Made by a program: the position numbers and the translations under genes. 64,000 bases of DNA from an uncultured Monoglobus sp. Its GTDB lineage: Bacteria > Bacillota > Clostridia > Monoglobales > Monoglobaceae. Location: contig CANRHV010000009.1 of assembly GCA_947630505.1 (NCBI GenBank), forward strand, positions 1 through 64,000. The letters run 5' to 3'. The notes beneath the pieces are model-generated. The model saw only the letters and a program-made list of their open reading frames with translations, was not told the DNA's origin and made no database searches. Positions 36,737 through 45,406 of the stretch are shown piece by piece. Numbering within the stretch: position 1 is the stretch's first letter; each line of letters opens with the position of its first letter.

Positions 36737-36940
36737 GTGAAAGAGAAAATTCATCCGAATTATCAGCAGACGCAGATCAGATGCGCTTGCGGAAACGTTA
36801 TTGACACGGGCTCCACAAAGAAGGACATCCGTATAGAAATTTGCTCGGCCTGCCATCCTTTCTACACCGGAAAGCAGAAGCTGGTTGACACCGGCGGCAG
36901 AGTTGACAAGTTCAGAAGACGTTATGGTCTTGATAAATAA
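36737..36940 (+). CDS. rpmE: Ribosomal protein L31 (zinc form)
   Basis: 67 residues, a complete L31 of the large ribosomal subunit that helps bridge the two subunits. The zinc-binding Cys residues of the C+ form are kept: CACG near residue 16 and [13 protein letters not shown] near residue 36, so this is the zinc-replete paralogue. Translation starts at GTG with AGAGGTGA upstream. It is monocistronic, with its own promoter and terminator. Confidence 0.97.
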   Translation: MKEKIHPNYQQTQIRCACGNVIDTGSTKKDIRIEICSACHPFYTGKQKLVDTGGRVDKFRRRYGLDK

Positions 36941-36987
36941 TCGGAACCGAATACACGGTTTCAACAAAGTCAATACCCGGAACATAA

Positions 36988-37017
36988 AACCGCGGCTCTT
37001 ACACGCCGCGGTTTTTT
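36988..37017. terminator. Bidirectional terminator of rpmE and higBA
   Basis: AAAACCGCGGC (36988-36998) pairs with GCCGCGGTTTT (37007-37017), followed by further T. Confidence 0.9.
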
Positions 37018-37018
37018 G

Positions 37019-37303
37019 CTATTTTATGTTTATCTGTATTTCTTTTCCCAAAGACCTGACAACTTTGGCAAGAAAATCCAAAGACGGATTATACGTCCCG
37101 CTTTCCAGCTGCGAAATATTTGATTTCCGAGTTCCGACGCGGAGCGCCAGTTCTTCCTGAGTTATGTTCTGCTTGGCCCGCTCGTCGATAATTTGAGAGA
37201 TTATCTCGTATCTGGGCTTAAGTCTTTCATACTCGGCCTTAAACTCCGAATCTTTCATCAAAAGCTCTTTGGCCGCTTCAAATTTAATGCCTGCCTTATT
37301 CAT
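37019..37303 (-). CDS. higA: HigA-type Xre antitoxin
   Basis: 94 residues. The N-terminal 40 are helical and probably contact the toxin; the C-terminal half is an Xre helix-turn-helix (ITQEELALRVGTRKSNISQL, then ESGTYNPSLDFLAKVVRSLG). I start at ATG 37303 because AGAAGGA is six bases upstream, inside the end of the toxin gene; the two genes overlap by eight bases. Toxin-first order and this domain are typical of HigBA. It is likely to repress the operon through the dyad at 37697-37718. Confidence 0.87.
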   Translation of the reverse strand: MNKAGIKFEAAKELLMKDSEFKAEYERLKPRYEIISQIIDERAKQNITQEELALRVGTRKSNISQLESGTYNPSLDFLAKVVRSLGKEIQINIK

Positions 37304-37661
37304 TTTCATTCCTTCTTTCATAGTCTTCCTTATATTTAAGCGCGCGTTCCAACTCGGTTCTTGGTGTTTTATTTGCCTTCTTTGTAAATCCGTGAAGCAA
37401 AACAAACGTGTTGTTTTGATATGTAAAATAAAATATCCTTGAAATATCCGAGGAAAATTTCACGCGCAATTCAAACAAATCTTTATATTTACTGCCTGAT
37501 ATGGGTTTAGTATATGGTTCGCGCAAATTAATTCCATGCTTTTTTAAAAGTTCAATTTCCATAAAGGCTTTTGCCCGCATTTTCGAATTTAATGTCAATA
37601 AATATTCCAACACGGGTATTTTTCCGTTTTCTCTTTGATAGAACTCCACATTCCAATCCAT
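37296..37661 (-). CDS. higB: HigB/RelE-superfamily toxin (Gp49-like)
   Basis: 121 residues. VEFYQRENGKIPVLEYLLTL, AFMEIELLKKHGINL, the KDLFELRVKFSSDISRIFYF strand pair and FVLLHGFTKKANKTP are the phage-derived Gp49/HigB signature, a ribosome-dependent mRNA interferase family. GGAGAGA precedes the ATG. The downstream overlap with higA couples synthesis of both proteins. Confidence 0.9.
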   Translation of the reverse strand: MDWNVEFYQRENGKIPVLEYLLTLNSKMRAKAFMEIELLKKHGINLREPYTKPISGSKYKDLFELRVKFSSDISRIFYFTYQNNTFVLLHGFTKKANKTPRTELERALKYKEDYERRNENE

Positions 37662-37696
37662 TATATTCTCTCCGGTTTTATTATATTATACATATT

Positions 37697-37718
37697 AAGT
37701 TATCATATAAGATAACTT
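37697..37718. promoter_or_regulatory. Perfect dyad in the higBA promoter
   Basis: AAGTTATC (37697-37704) and GATAACTT (37711-37718) form a perfect 8-bp inverted repeat with a 6-base centre, directly beside a minus-strand TTGACA (37725-37720). It is the likely HigA operator. Confidence 0.65.
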
Positions 37719-37817
37719 TTGTCAAGTGTAAATTTATTTAAAAAATTTTTAATATTCGGGAACTTTTGGACTATATTTGTCGTCTAATAAAATAAAGCAC
37801 AAAAAAGGAGATTTATC

Positions 37818-38129
37818 ATGTTTAAAAAGTTTTTGACTGTCGCGATAGCTTTTGTGATCATCGCCGCTTGTTTCGGCACATTGTGTTTTGCCGATGAAAA
37901 TAACGCTGCTGCGGGCTTGAGCCTCAAAATAAACGGTGTTGAACGTATAGAAATCCGATCAAGCGGCAACGGACACTCCGGCGAAAATAATTATATTACC
38001 GGAGATCAAAACGAAATTAAATATATAATTAACACTATTAATTCATTTGATTTAATAGATGACGGGAAAAAGATATACCGAGCCGACGGCCGATCGGACA
38101 GTATATATGTATATTACAAAATTACATAA
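37818..38129 (+). CDS. Small secreted protein of unknown function
   Basis: 103 residues. A signal peptide (MFKKFLTVAIAFVIIAACFG, cleavage near TLCFA-D) is followed by about 75 residues of polar beta-rich sequence. No family recognised. The protein stops soon after a YVYYKIT strand in the middle of what looks like a beta sheet, so it may be a truncated version of a longer secreted domain. AAAGGAG precedes the ATG. Composition is more AT-rich than the neighbours, as for other accessory genes here. Confidence 0.65.
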   Translation: MFKKFLTVAIAFVIIAACFGTLCFADENNAAAGLSLKINGVERIEIRSSGNGHSGENNYITGDQNEIKYIINTINSFDLIDDGKKIYRADGRSDSIYVYYKIT

Positions 38130-38145
38130 CAAATTAAAAAAACTC

Positions 38146-38174
38146 TTGAAAAAAGTTTGTGTTTATATTATAAT
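38146..38174 (+). promoter_or_regulatory. Promoter of glyQS
   Basis: TTGAAA (38146-38151), 17 bases, TATAAT (38169-38174). The short leader has a CGGGTC/GGCCCG hairpin but lacks the TGGnACCGCG core of a T-box. Confidence 0.7.
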
Positions 38175-38255
38175 TTATAATGATTGGTATTTTGGAGATT
38201 TATCGGGTCTTTGCGCCGCTTTGGCCCGAAAAATAGAAAAGAAAGGTTGATAAAA

Positions 38256-39638
38256 TTGCAGAACCAAGAAAAAACTATGGAAAAGATCGTCGCATTGTGC
38301 AAGGGCAGGGGCTTTGTTTACCCCGGCTCGGATATATACGGAGGCCTGGCCAACTCCTGGGACTACGGTCCTTTGGGCGTTGAGTTCAAGAACAACGTAA
38401 AGGACGCCTGGAGAAAAAAATTCGTTCAGGAGAGCCCCTACAACGTGGGTCTGGACGCGGCTATCCTCATGAACCCCAAGGTTTGGGTTGCGTCGGGCCA
38501 TGTGGGCGGTTTTTCGGACCCGCTTATGGACTGCAAGGAATGTAAGGCGCGTTTCCGCGCGGACAAGCTGATCGAAGACTTTTCGGGCGAGAACGCCGAC
38601 GGCTGGACCGACGAGCAGATGGTGAGCTATATCAAAGAGCACAACATTCCCTGCCCCGAGTGCGGCAAGCACAACTTTACCGATATAAGAAAGTTTAATC
38701 TGATGTTCAAGACATTCCAGGGCGTCACCGAGGACAGCTCCAGCGAGATATATCTGCGCCCCGAGACCGCTCAGGGAATATTTGTGAACTTCAAGGCGGT
38801 ACAGAGAACATCGAGAAAAAAGATACCCTTCGGCATAGCCCAGGTGGGCAAATCGTTCAGAAACGAGATCACGCCCGGAAACTTTATATTCAGGATCAGA
38901 GAGTTTGAGCAGATGGAGCTTGAGTTCTTCTGCAAACCCAGCACCGACCTCGAGTGGTTCAAATACTGGAAGGACTACTGCGAGAACTTCCTGCTGTCGC
39001 TGGGGATCAAGAAAGAAAACATCCGTCTGCGCGACCACAGCCCCGAGGAGCTTTCCCACTATTCAAACGCCACCACCGACATTGAGTATCTGTTCCCGTT
39101 CGGCTGGGGCGAGCTGTGGGGCATCGCCGACAGGACCGATTTTGACTTAAAGCAGCACAGCGAGCACAGCGGCGAAAAAATGGAGTACACCGACCCCGAG
39201 ACGGGCGAGAAGTACATTCCCTACTGCATAGAGCCCTCGCTGGGCGCGGATCGCGTGGCGCTGGCGTTTTTGGTCGAGGCGTACGACGAGGAAGTCGTTG
39301 ACCCCGAGAAGAACGACACCAGAGTTGTTATGCACTTCCATCCGGCAATCGCCCCGATAAAGGCGGCTGTTCTTCCTCTTTCGAAAAAGCTCTCCGACGA
39401 GGCGAAAGCGGTATACGCCGACCTGTGCAAGGACTTCATGTGCGAGTATGACGAGGCGGGCTCGATCGGCAAAAGGTACCGCAGACAGGACGAGATAGGA
39501 ACCCCGTTCTGCGTGACGTATGATTTTGACTCCCGCGACGACGGCTGCGTGACAGTCCGCCACCGCGACACCATGGAGCAGGAAAGAATCAAGATAGAGG
39601 ACCTGAAAGATTACATCGCCGATAGGATAAAGTTTTAG
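38256..39638 (+). CDS. glyQS: Glycine-tRNA ligase, single-chain (alpha2) type
   Basis: About 460 residues, the dimeric eukaryotic/Gram-positive type rather than alpha2beta2 GlyQ+GlyS. It charges tRNA-Gly. Class II motifs are visible: [18 protein letters not shown], the motif 2 region [12 protein letters not shown] and [20 protein letters not shown], and motif 3 [16 protein letters not shown]; the anticodon-binding domain follows. The likely start is TTG 38256, nine bases after GAAAGG; ATG 38277 is the alternative. GAGN-type zinc Cys residues ([17 protein letters not shown]) are present. Confidence 0.95.
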   Translation: MQNQEKTMEKIVALCKGRGFVYPGSDIYGGLANSWDYGPLGVEFKNNVKDAWRKKFVQESPYNVGLDAAILMNPKVWVASGHVGGFSDPLMDCKECKARFRADKLIEDFSGENADGWTDEQMVSYIKEHNIPCPECGKHNFTDIRKFNLMFKTFQGVTEDSSSEIYLRPETAQGIFVNFKAVQRTSRKKIPFGIAQVGKSFRNEITPGNFIFRIREFEQMELEFFCKPSTDLEWFKYWKDYCENFLLSLGIKKENIRLRDHSPEELSHYSNATTDIEYLFPFGWGELWGIADRTDFDLKQHSEHSGEKMEYTDPETGEKYIPYCIEPSLGADRVALAFLVEAYDEEVVDPEKNDTRVVMHFHPAIAPIKAAVLPLSKKLSDEAKAVYADLCKDFMCEYDEAGSIGKRYRRQDEIGTPFCVTYDFDSRDDGCVTVRHRDTMEQERIKIEDLKDYIADRIKF

Positions 39639-39639
39639 T

Positions 39640-39697
39640 TAACCCCTCTCAGTCGCCTTCGGCGCCAGCTCTCCCCAAGGGGCGAGCCTTGTGTGGC
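39640..39697. repeat. Composite intergenic repeat, copy 5
   Basis: CCCTCTCAGTCGCCTTCGGCG followed by the CTCTCCCCAAGGGGCGAG hairpin (about 39669-39688), placed directly after the glyQS stop and before heptad array 8. No independent terminator is visible, so this hairpin may serve. Confidence 0.65.
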
Positions 39698-39732
39698 CTA
39701 TTCGCTATTCGCTAATATCTAATCACTACGTT
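39698..39732 (+). repeat. Heptad array 8 (five CTAnnnn units)
   Basis: Five exact 7-bp units ending CTACGTT; the ribosome binding site TTAGGAG of the next gene begins one base later, so the array replaces the usual upstream region of that gene. Confidence 0.85.
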
Positions 39733-39748
39733 GTTAGGAGTAAATGTT

Positions 39749-41149
39749 ATGTTTGAAAAAACGCTGCTTGATGAGCTGATCAAATTTTCAAAAAAAGACA
39801 CAGTGCGCGCCCATATGCCCGGCCACAACGGCGGAGAAGGCCTTGACCCAAAGTTTAAGCATAACGCCTTCCGCGTTGACCTGACCGAGCTCGACGGCAC
39901 CGACAATTTGCAGGAACCGCAAGACATACTGAAAAAGAGTTTGGAGCGCGCCGCCAAAGCTTTCGGCGCCAAACAGACTTTCTTTTTGGTGAACGGCTCG
40001 ACCGTCGGCATTCAGGCCGCGCTGCTCGCGTCGGTCCCGCGAGGCGGCAAGCTGATAATCGACCGCTGCTGCCATAAGTCGGTGATAGGCGCGGTTATCC
40101 AGGCGGGGATAATGCCTATATTTATCGAGCCCGAATTTTCGACCAAAACCGGCGTTTACGGCGCGGTGCAGCCCGTAGCCGTTATGGACGCCATGCACGA
40201 CAATCCCGACGCAGCGGGCATCGTTATAACCTCGCCCAATTACTACGGCGTTTGCGCCGATATAGAAAAGCTGGCGCGGCACGCCCACAGCGCGGGAATG
40301 TTCCTGCTGGTGGACGAGGCTCACGGCGCCCATTTCGCGTTCAGCGACAGCCTGCCAAAAACCGCCCTGTCTCAGGGCGCGGACATGGTTGTGCAGAGCG
40401 CCCACAAAACGCTGCCCGCGCTTGGGCAGACAGCGCTGCTTCATTTGGGAGACAGTAATCTGATCTCGGCGGCGCGGCTTCAAAAATGCGTGAACATGCT
40501 GCAAACATCCAGTCCGTCGTATATGCTGCTAGCGTCTCTCGACGCGGCGATCTGCTATATGAAGGGCGCGGGAACCAAGCATCTGAATAAGCTTATCGAA
40601 AGAATAACCGATATCAAATCCAAGATAGGTGTGCTTGACAACGTGTCATGTATTGTCAAAAGCAGCCTTGAAAACGACTACGATATAATGAAAACGGTGA
40701 TCGACTTTTCAAACTTAGGCATCACCGGATACGGCGCGGCGGAGCTTTTAAAGCGCGACTACGGCATATATCCCGAAATGGCGGACGAGAGAAACGTGTT
40801 GCTGTATTTCACCGCGGGCACCACGCTCAAAGACCTTGAGAGGGTCGACAGAGCGGTGACCGATATTTCAAAGACCGAGTTTAAGCCCCAGCCTCTCAAG
40901 ACCCTTCCTCCTCTGCCGCCGATACAGATGGCGGCGTCCCCGACCCGAGCGTTCTTTTCGGACACGGAGACGATCGACCCCGGCTCGGCGATCGGCAGGA
41001 TATGCGGCGGTATAGTGAACTGCTGTCCGCCCTGCGTGCCGATAGCGATCCCCGGCCAGCTGATCACCGCGAGAGTGGTTGAGTATATAAACACCTACAC
41101 CGACATAGACGGCATCGAGGTTGTGAAAGAAAGGGTGAGCGGCAGTTGA
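39749..41149 (+). CDS. PLP-dependent Orn/Lys/Arg decarboxylase family protein
   Basis: 466 residues of fold type I. VRAHMPGHNGGEGL, the Ser/Thr loop FLVNGSTVGIQAALL, VITSPNYYGVCADI, the PLP-binding LLVDEAHGAHF and VQSAHKTLPALGQ with the Schiff-base Lys mark the SpeA/CadA-like short form found in Firmicutes next to holB (Bacillus YaaO). The substrate (arginine, lysine or ornithine) cannot be told by eye. ATG 39749 has TTAGGAG upstream. The stop TGA overlaps the TTG start of holB, so the two are coupled. Confidence 0.93.
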   Translation: MFEKTLLDELIKFSKKDTVRAHMPGHNGGEGLDPKFKHNAFRVDLTELDGTDNLQEPQDILKKSLERAAKAFGAKQTFFLVNGSTVGIQAALLASVPRGGKLIIDRCCHKSVIGAVIQAGIMPIFIEPEFSTKTGVYGAVQPVAVMDAMHDNPDAAGIVITSPNYYGVCADIEKLARHAHSAGMFLLVDEAHGAHFAFSDSLPKTALSQGADMVVQSAHKTLPALGQTALLHLGDSNLISAARLQKCVNMLQTSSPSYMLLASLDAAICYMKGAGTKHLNKLIERITDIKSKIGVLDNVSCIVKSSLENDYDIMKTVIDFSNLGITGYGAAELLKRDYGIYPEMADERNVLLYFTAGTTLKDLERVDRAVTDISKTEFKPQPLKTLPPLPPIQMAASPTRAFFSDTETIDPGSAIGRICGGIVNCCPPCVPIAIPGQLITARVVEYINTYTDIDGIEVVKERVSGS

Positions 41150-42147
41150 GCGCGCCGTTTGAGGCCCTGGTCGGCCACGAGAGCGTGAAGAAAATTCTGA
41201 TGTCGGCGCTCGGCTCCGACAAGATCGGGCACGCCTATATTTTCTGCGGCCCGCGCGGAGTCGGAAGACACACCGCGGCGGCGTGCTTCGCCAAAGCGGC
41301 GGTGGGCGGCTCGAAAAACAGCGATCCCGACATAATAACCGTTTCAAACGAGTGGAGCGGAGCGGTGTCAAAAACAAACACCATTGTTGCCGAAACGGTG
41401 AACGAGATGCGCAGGGACATCTATATAAAGCCCTACGGCGGCGGACGGAAGTTCTATATCGTGCCCGAGGGAGACACAATGAACGCCGCGTCGCAGAACA
41501 AGCTGCTAAAGGTATTTGAGGAACCGCCCGACTACTGCACGATAATTTTGATCGCGGAGAATCTGAGCCGATTTTTGCCGACGATCTTATCAAGGGCGAC
41601 GGTTATCAGGTTTATGCCTCTGCCTATTGATACCGTGGCGGAGTATATGACAACGCGCTTCGGCATTGACGCCGACGAGGCGAGGGCGAAGGCCGCTATC
41701 AGCGGCGGCAGGATCGGAGCCGCCCTTGAGCTGATCGACGATCCCGAGCCCGAAAGACTGCGCAAGGAACTTATGGACGGTCTTTTGAGCATGACCGAGA
41801 ACAACAACAAAAACATGATATTGTTCTCAAATTTTTTGAAGACCGAAAAAAACGGGACCGATTTTATATTTTCGGCGCTAAAGAGTCTGCTTGACGATTT
41901 GGTGCGGATAAAATTGGATCTTAAAGATACAGTCAACAAAGATATGGAAAAAGAACTCGCCGAGCTTTCGAAGTCGGTAACCGAGCGAGGCGCCGCGCGG
42001 ATGCTGGACACGGCTGTAAAATACGAGCGGGTTTATAAAATCAACAAAACAAACATAATAACCACAGACTTCCGCATGACCATGTTCTGTATGGCGTGCG
42101 AATTATGGGAGGATATACATGGTAGAAATTATAGGAGTAAGATTTAA
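41146..42147 (+). CDS. holB: DNA polymerase III delta-prime subunit HolB
   Basis: 333 residues. It is a clamp-loader subunit with the AAA+ fold: GHAYIFCGPRGVGRHTAA in the P-loop position, FYIVPEGDTMNAASQNKLLK and FEEPPDYCTIILI, then LPTILSRATVIRF (sensor region). The P-loop Lys is replaced by Arg-His, in keeping with delta-prime subunits that do not hydrolyse ATP. Translation starts at TTG overlapping the previous stop (TTGA), with AAGGGTGAG upstream. It overlaps ricT by 29 bases. Confidence 0.93.
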   Translation: MSAPFEALVGHESVKKILMSALGSDKIGHAYIFCGPRGVGRHTAAACFAKAAVGGSKNSDPDIITVSNEWSGAVSKTNTIVAETVNEMRRDIYIKPYGGGRKFYIVPEGDTMNAASQNKLLKVFEEPPDYCTIILIAENLSRFLPTILSRATVIRFMPLPIDTVAEYMTTRFGIDADEARAKAAISGGRIGAALELIDDPEPERLRKELMDGLLSMTENNNKNMILFSNFLKTEKNGTDFIFSALKSLLDDLVRIKLDLKDTVNKDMEKELAELSKSVTERGAARMLDTAVKYERVYKINKTNIITTDFRMTMFCMACELWEDIHGRNYRSKI

Positions 42148-43225
42148 CAGTTCGGGAAAAGCGTATTATTTTGACCCCTGCGGCATGAAGCTGTCCATCG
42201 GCACAATGGTCGTTGTTGAAACGGCCCGCGGCGTCGAGATGGGCAAGGTGTCGATACCGAACCGCGAGGTTCCCGATGAGGACATAAAAGCGCCTTTAAA
42301 GAGATTATTGCGCGTCGCCAATGACGCGGACAAGCAGCAGGCGGACGAAAATAAGATCAAAGAAAAAGAGGCGCGCGTCATCGCGGTGGACCTGATCCGC
42401 CGCCACGGCCTTGACATGAAGCTGATCGACGTTGAATACACCTTTGACCGCAGCAAGATATTGTTTTATTTCACGGCCGACGGCCGCGTGGACTTCCGCG
42501 AGCTTGTCAAGTCACTGGCGGGAGTTTTCAGAACCAGAATAGAGCTGCGCCAGATCGGCGTGCGCGACGAGGCGCGCCAGATCGGCAGCATAGGTATCTG
42601 CGGCAGATTTTTGTGTTGCAGCACATTTCTTGACGATTTCCGTCCCGTTTCGATCAAAATGGCAAAGGAGCAGGGACTGTCGCTCAATCCGACAAAAATT
42701 TCGGGCGTGTGCGGCAGACTGATGTGCTGCCTCCAGTACGAGCAGGCGGCATATGACGATGCGCTCAAAACCATGCCCCACAGGGGCGAGGCCGTCGAGA
42801 CGCCCGAGGGCAGAGGCATCGTGGCGGACACAAACACTTTAAAGCAGCTGGTTTACGTTAAAATGGATGGCGAGGAAGGCCACAAGTATGAGATATACAA
42901 GCCCGGCGAGTTTAATATTATCGGAAAGGAGCCCACGGTCTCGCTGGACGAGGTGAGAGAAAAACGCGCCAGGGAAGCCAAGGAAAAAGAGGCGGAAAAC
43001 ATGGTGCCCTACTCGCTTTCGGCGATCACAGACGAGCCCGAAGAACCCGAGGAGAAGAAGCCCGCGCGGAACCGCCGCAGACGCGGAGGAAAGCGGAACT
43101 CGGCTCAGCAGAATGACCGGGAGCAGTCCGCGGAAAAGAACTCCGCTCCGAATCCGAAACGGAACAGACGCAGCCGCGGCGGCAACAAAAAGAAACCCGC
43201 CAAAGGCGGCTACACCAACCAGTAA
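42119..43225 (+). CDS. ricT: RicT/YaaT, PSP1-domain Y-complex protein
   Basis: 368 residues. The PSP1 domain (residues 1-270) matches Bacillus RicT (YaaT), part of the RicA-RicF-RicT complex that works with RNase Y in mRNA processing and affects sporulation and competence. The clustered Cys residues GICGRFLCCSTFL and SGVCGRLMCCLQYE are the conserved positions that hold Fe-S in the complex. The C-terminal 75 residues are a disordered basic tail with RNRRRRGGKR and KRNRRSRGGNKKK. GGAGG precedes the ATG. The holB-ricT-rsmE order is tightly packed. Confidence 0.93.
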   Translation: MVEIIGVRFNSSGKAYYFDPCGMKLSIGTMVVVETARGVEMGKVSIPNREVPDEDIKAPLKRLLRVANDADKQQADENKIKEKEARVIAVDLIRRHGLDMKLIDVEYTFDRSKILFYFTADGRVDFRELVKSLAGVFRTRIELRQIGVRDEARQIGSIGICGRFLCCSTFLDDFRPVSIKMAKEQGLSLNPTKISGVCGRLMCCLQYEQAAYDDALKTMPHRGEAVETPEGRGIVADTNTLKQLVYVKMDGEEGHKYEIYKPGEFNIIGKEPTVSLDEVREKRAREAKEKEAENMVPYSLSAITDEPEEPEEKKPARNRRRRGGKRNSAQQNDREQSAEKNSAPNPKRNRRSRGGNKKKPAKGGYTNQ

Positions 43226-43226
43226 T

Positions 43227-43976
43227 ATGCGAAGATTTTTCACGGAGCCCGAAAACATCAACAAAAATACGGGAGTTATAATCATAAGCGAGGACGCGGC
43301 TCATATCTCAAGAGTGCTGCGAATGGAGCCGGGGGACATGATACTCGTGTTCGACGGCAGCGGCGCCGAGTATGAGGCCGAGATAACCGAGATCTCGGGA
43401 GACGGGATACTCGCGGAAATAAGAGCCGAAAAGGATTCCGAATACGAGCCGAAAATAAAGGTCACGCTGTTTCAGGGCATCCCGAAATCGGGCAAGCTGG
43501 AGACCATAGTCCAAAAGGCGGTGGAACTCGGAGCGGTGAGGATCGTGCCCTACCGCGCCGACCGCTCGGTGGCAAAGATCCCGGAAGGCCCGAAGGGAGA
43601 ACAAAAGATCGCGCGACTGGGCAAGATCGCCCGCGAGGCCGCCAAGCAGTGCGGGCGGGGTCTGATACCCGAGGTAGCGAACGCGGTTTCGCTGAGCGAA
43701 ATGCTTGATATGATAAAAAAGCTCGATATCGCAGTCATGCTGTACGAGGAACTTGGCCACGCGGGAGAGAAAAACCTTAAAGACATTCTGAGCCGCGAGG
43801 CCGAAACGATCGGCGTTATCATAGGCCCCGAGGGCGGATTTTCGGCCAAAGAAGCAGAAACGCTCACAGGGCTTGACAACGTTTTTGCGGCGGGACTGGG
43901 ACCGCGGATACTCAGAACAGAAACCGCAGGCATAGCCGCTCTCTCAATAATTATGTACGAAAAAGACGAGATATAA
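43227..43976 (+). CDS. rsmE: 16S rRNA (uracil(1498)-N3)-methyltransferase RsmE
   Basis: 249 residues, SPOUT-class methyltransferase acting on U1498 of 16S rRNA. N-terminal PUA-like part: RRFFTEPENI, HISRVLRMEPGD. SPOUT knot: GIPKSGKLETIVQKAVELGA, then IGPEGGFSAKEAE and GLGPRILRTETAGIAAL, the SAM-binding loops. It starts one base after the ricT stop, at ATG 43227. Confidence 0.96.
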   Translation: MRRFFTEPENINKNTGVIIISEDAAHISRVLRMEPGDMILVFDGSGAEYEAEITEISGDGILAEIRAEKDSEYEPKIKVTLFQGIPKSGKLETIVQKAVELGAVRIVPYRADRSVAKIPEGPKGEQKIARLGKIAREAAKQCGRGLIPEVANAVSLSEMLDMIKKLDIAVMLYEELGHAGEKNLKDILSREAETIGVIIGPEGGFSAKEAETLTGLDNVFAAGLGPRILRTETAGIAALSIIMYEKDEI

Positions 43977-43995
43977 AATCAAAGGAGAAACGACA

Positions 43996-44502
43996 ATGGC
44001 AAACAAGAAAAAGAAAAAACAACCGGTAAAAAAAGTCGACTATGTTAACGAAAAAGGTATAAAGGCCGAAAAGCTAACCAACTGGTACATGATAAACCTG
44101 ACATTCGGAGTGCTGGCGATAATCGTTCTGCTGATCCTCAGAAAGCTCTACCGCACGCAGTCTACTCTGCTTTATATGCAGACCGCGGCGTGGATCATCA
44201 CCGCGGTGTTCGCCGCGGCGGCGATAGTTATATTCGTTTTGGGCAAGACCGGCATAATCAAAAACTTCGGCCGCGCCCGCAACTACTCGATATTTATGCT
44301 GTTCTGCGCGCTGGGCGGACTGTGGCTGGCCCTCTACAATAAGCTGAGAATACCGCTTGAAAAAGTCGTTCAAACAATAACCCGCAACCCCGGTCAGGCG
44401 GTTTCGTCCTACTGGAACATATACCTTCTGATAATCGCGGTTGTCGCGTATTTGATCGGCGCGTTTATTTATTATGTCATCAGGCTCTATAAACTTAAAT
44501 AA
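43996..44502 (+). CDS. Hypothetical membrane protein with four helices
   Basis: 168 residues. A strongly basic N-terminus (NKKKKKQPVKK) is followed by hydrophobic segments at about 34-47, 61-83, 98-112 and 141-163. No family assigned. AAGGAG precedes the ATG. It overlaps the next gene by 29 bases, so both are likely co-translated; nothing ties it to the radical SAM protein in function. Confidence 0.75.
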   Translation: MANKKKKKQPVKKVDYVNEKGIKAEKLTNWYMINLTFGVLAIIVLLILRKLYRTQSTLLYMQTAAWIITAVFAAAAIVIFVLGKTGIIKNFGRARNYSIFMLFCALGGLWLALYNKLRIPLEKVVQTITRNPGQAVSSYWNIYLLIIAVVAYLIGAFIYYVIRLYKLK

Positions 44503-45391
44503 ATTATTCTCGGACTGCCGCCTGTGCCCGCGCGAGTGCGGAGCCGACCGAACAAATGGCAAGCTCGGCTTTTGCGGACAAAACGATAAGATAAAGATCG
44601 CCAGATGCGCGCCCCACTATTGGGAGGAGCCGTGCGTGTCGGGAGACAAAGGCTCGGGAGCGGTGTTCTTTTCTGGCTGCACCTTGGGCTGCGTTTACTG
44701 TCAGAACCGCGACATAAGCCGCGGCGGCAAGGGCTTTGAGATAACCGCCGAGGAGCTGGCGGATAAAATGCTCGGCCTTGAAAAAATCGGCTGCCACAAT
44801 ATAAATCTTGTTACGCCGACCCAGCACCTGCCCGGAATAATTCGGGCGCTTGACATAGCGAAGTCAAATGGCCTGAGCGTTCCGATCGTTTATAACTGCG
44901 GCGGATACGAGAAACCCGAAACTCTGCGCCTGCTTGAAAATTACGTTGACGTGTACCTTCCCGATTTTAAGTACATATCGGAAAAGCACGCCGAAAAATA
45001 TTCCGCAGCGCGGGACTATCCCGAGCGCGCCAAGGCGGCAATAGCCGAAATGGCAAGGCAGACAGGGCCATGCGTTTTTGACAATAGCGGGATAATAAAG
45101 AGCGGCGTCATAGTTCGGCACCTTATGCTGCCGGGCCTGCTGTTTGAGAGCAAGAAAATCATTGATTATTTATACAACATATATAAAAACGGCATTTATA
45201 TCAGTCTCATGAGCCAATACACCGTGATGCCCGGGATAGGCGAAAAATATCCCGAGCTTGACCGCGGCTTAAGCCGCGCCCACTATGACGCGCTGGTCGA
45301 CTACTGCGCGGACCGGGGGATAGAGAACATGTATATTCAGCGGCAGGGCGCGGCCGACAGCGCCTATATACCCGAATTTTACGGAGAATAA
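44474..45391 (+). CDS. PflX-like radical SAM protein (COG1313 type)
   Basis: 305 residues. The radical SAM cluster motif is FFSGCTLGCVYCQN (C-x3-C-x2-C). Extra Cys residues at the N-terminus (DCRLCPRECGADR, LGFCG) are typical of the PflX/COG1313 group annotated as pyruvate-formate-lyase-activating-like, whose target is unknown. NLVTPTQHLPGIIRALDIA and VDVYLPDFKYIS are further family blocks. No glycyl-radical enzyme is next to it. The start lies inside the previous gene. Confidence 0.88.
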   Translation: MSSGSINLNKLFSDCRLCPRECGADRTNGKLGFCGQNDKIKIARCAPHYWEEPCVSGDKGSGAVFFSGCTLGCVYCQNRDISRGGKGFEITAEELADKMLGLEKIGCHNINLVTPTQHLPGIIRALDIAKSNGLSVPIVYNCGGYEKPETLRLLENYVDVYLPDFKYISEKHAEKYSAARDYPERAKAAIAEMARQTGPCVFDNSGIIKSGVIVRHLMLPGLLFESKKIIDYLYNIYKNGIYISLMSQYTVMPGIGEKYPELDRGLSRAHYDALVDYCADRGIENMYIQRQGAADSAYIPEFYGE

Positions 45392-45406
45392 AAGGGGGAA
45401 ATTTTT

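Noticed and set aside
38175-38255. T-box leader upstream of glyQS
   Set aside because: The leader is too short and lacks the conserved TGGnACCGCG sequence and specifier stem; only a small hairpin is present.
39749-41149. Assigning a substrate-specific name (speA, cadA or speC) to the decarboxylase
   Set aside because: The short Firmicute form cannot be given a substrate from visible motifs, and the neighbours are replication and rRNA genes.
41146-42147. HolB considered inactive because the P-loop Lys is replaced
   Set aside because: Delta-prime subunits commonly lack a working ATPase site, so the change does not indicate decay.
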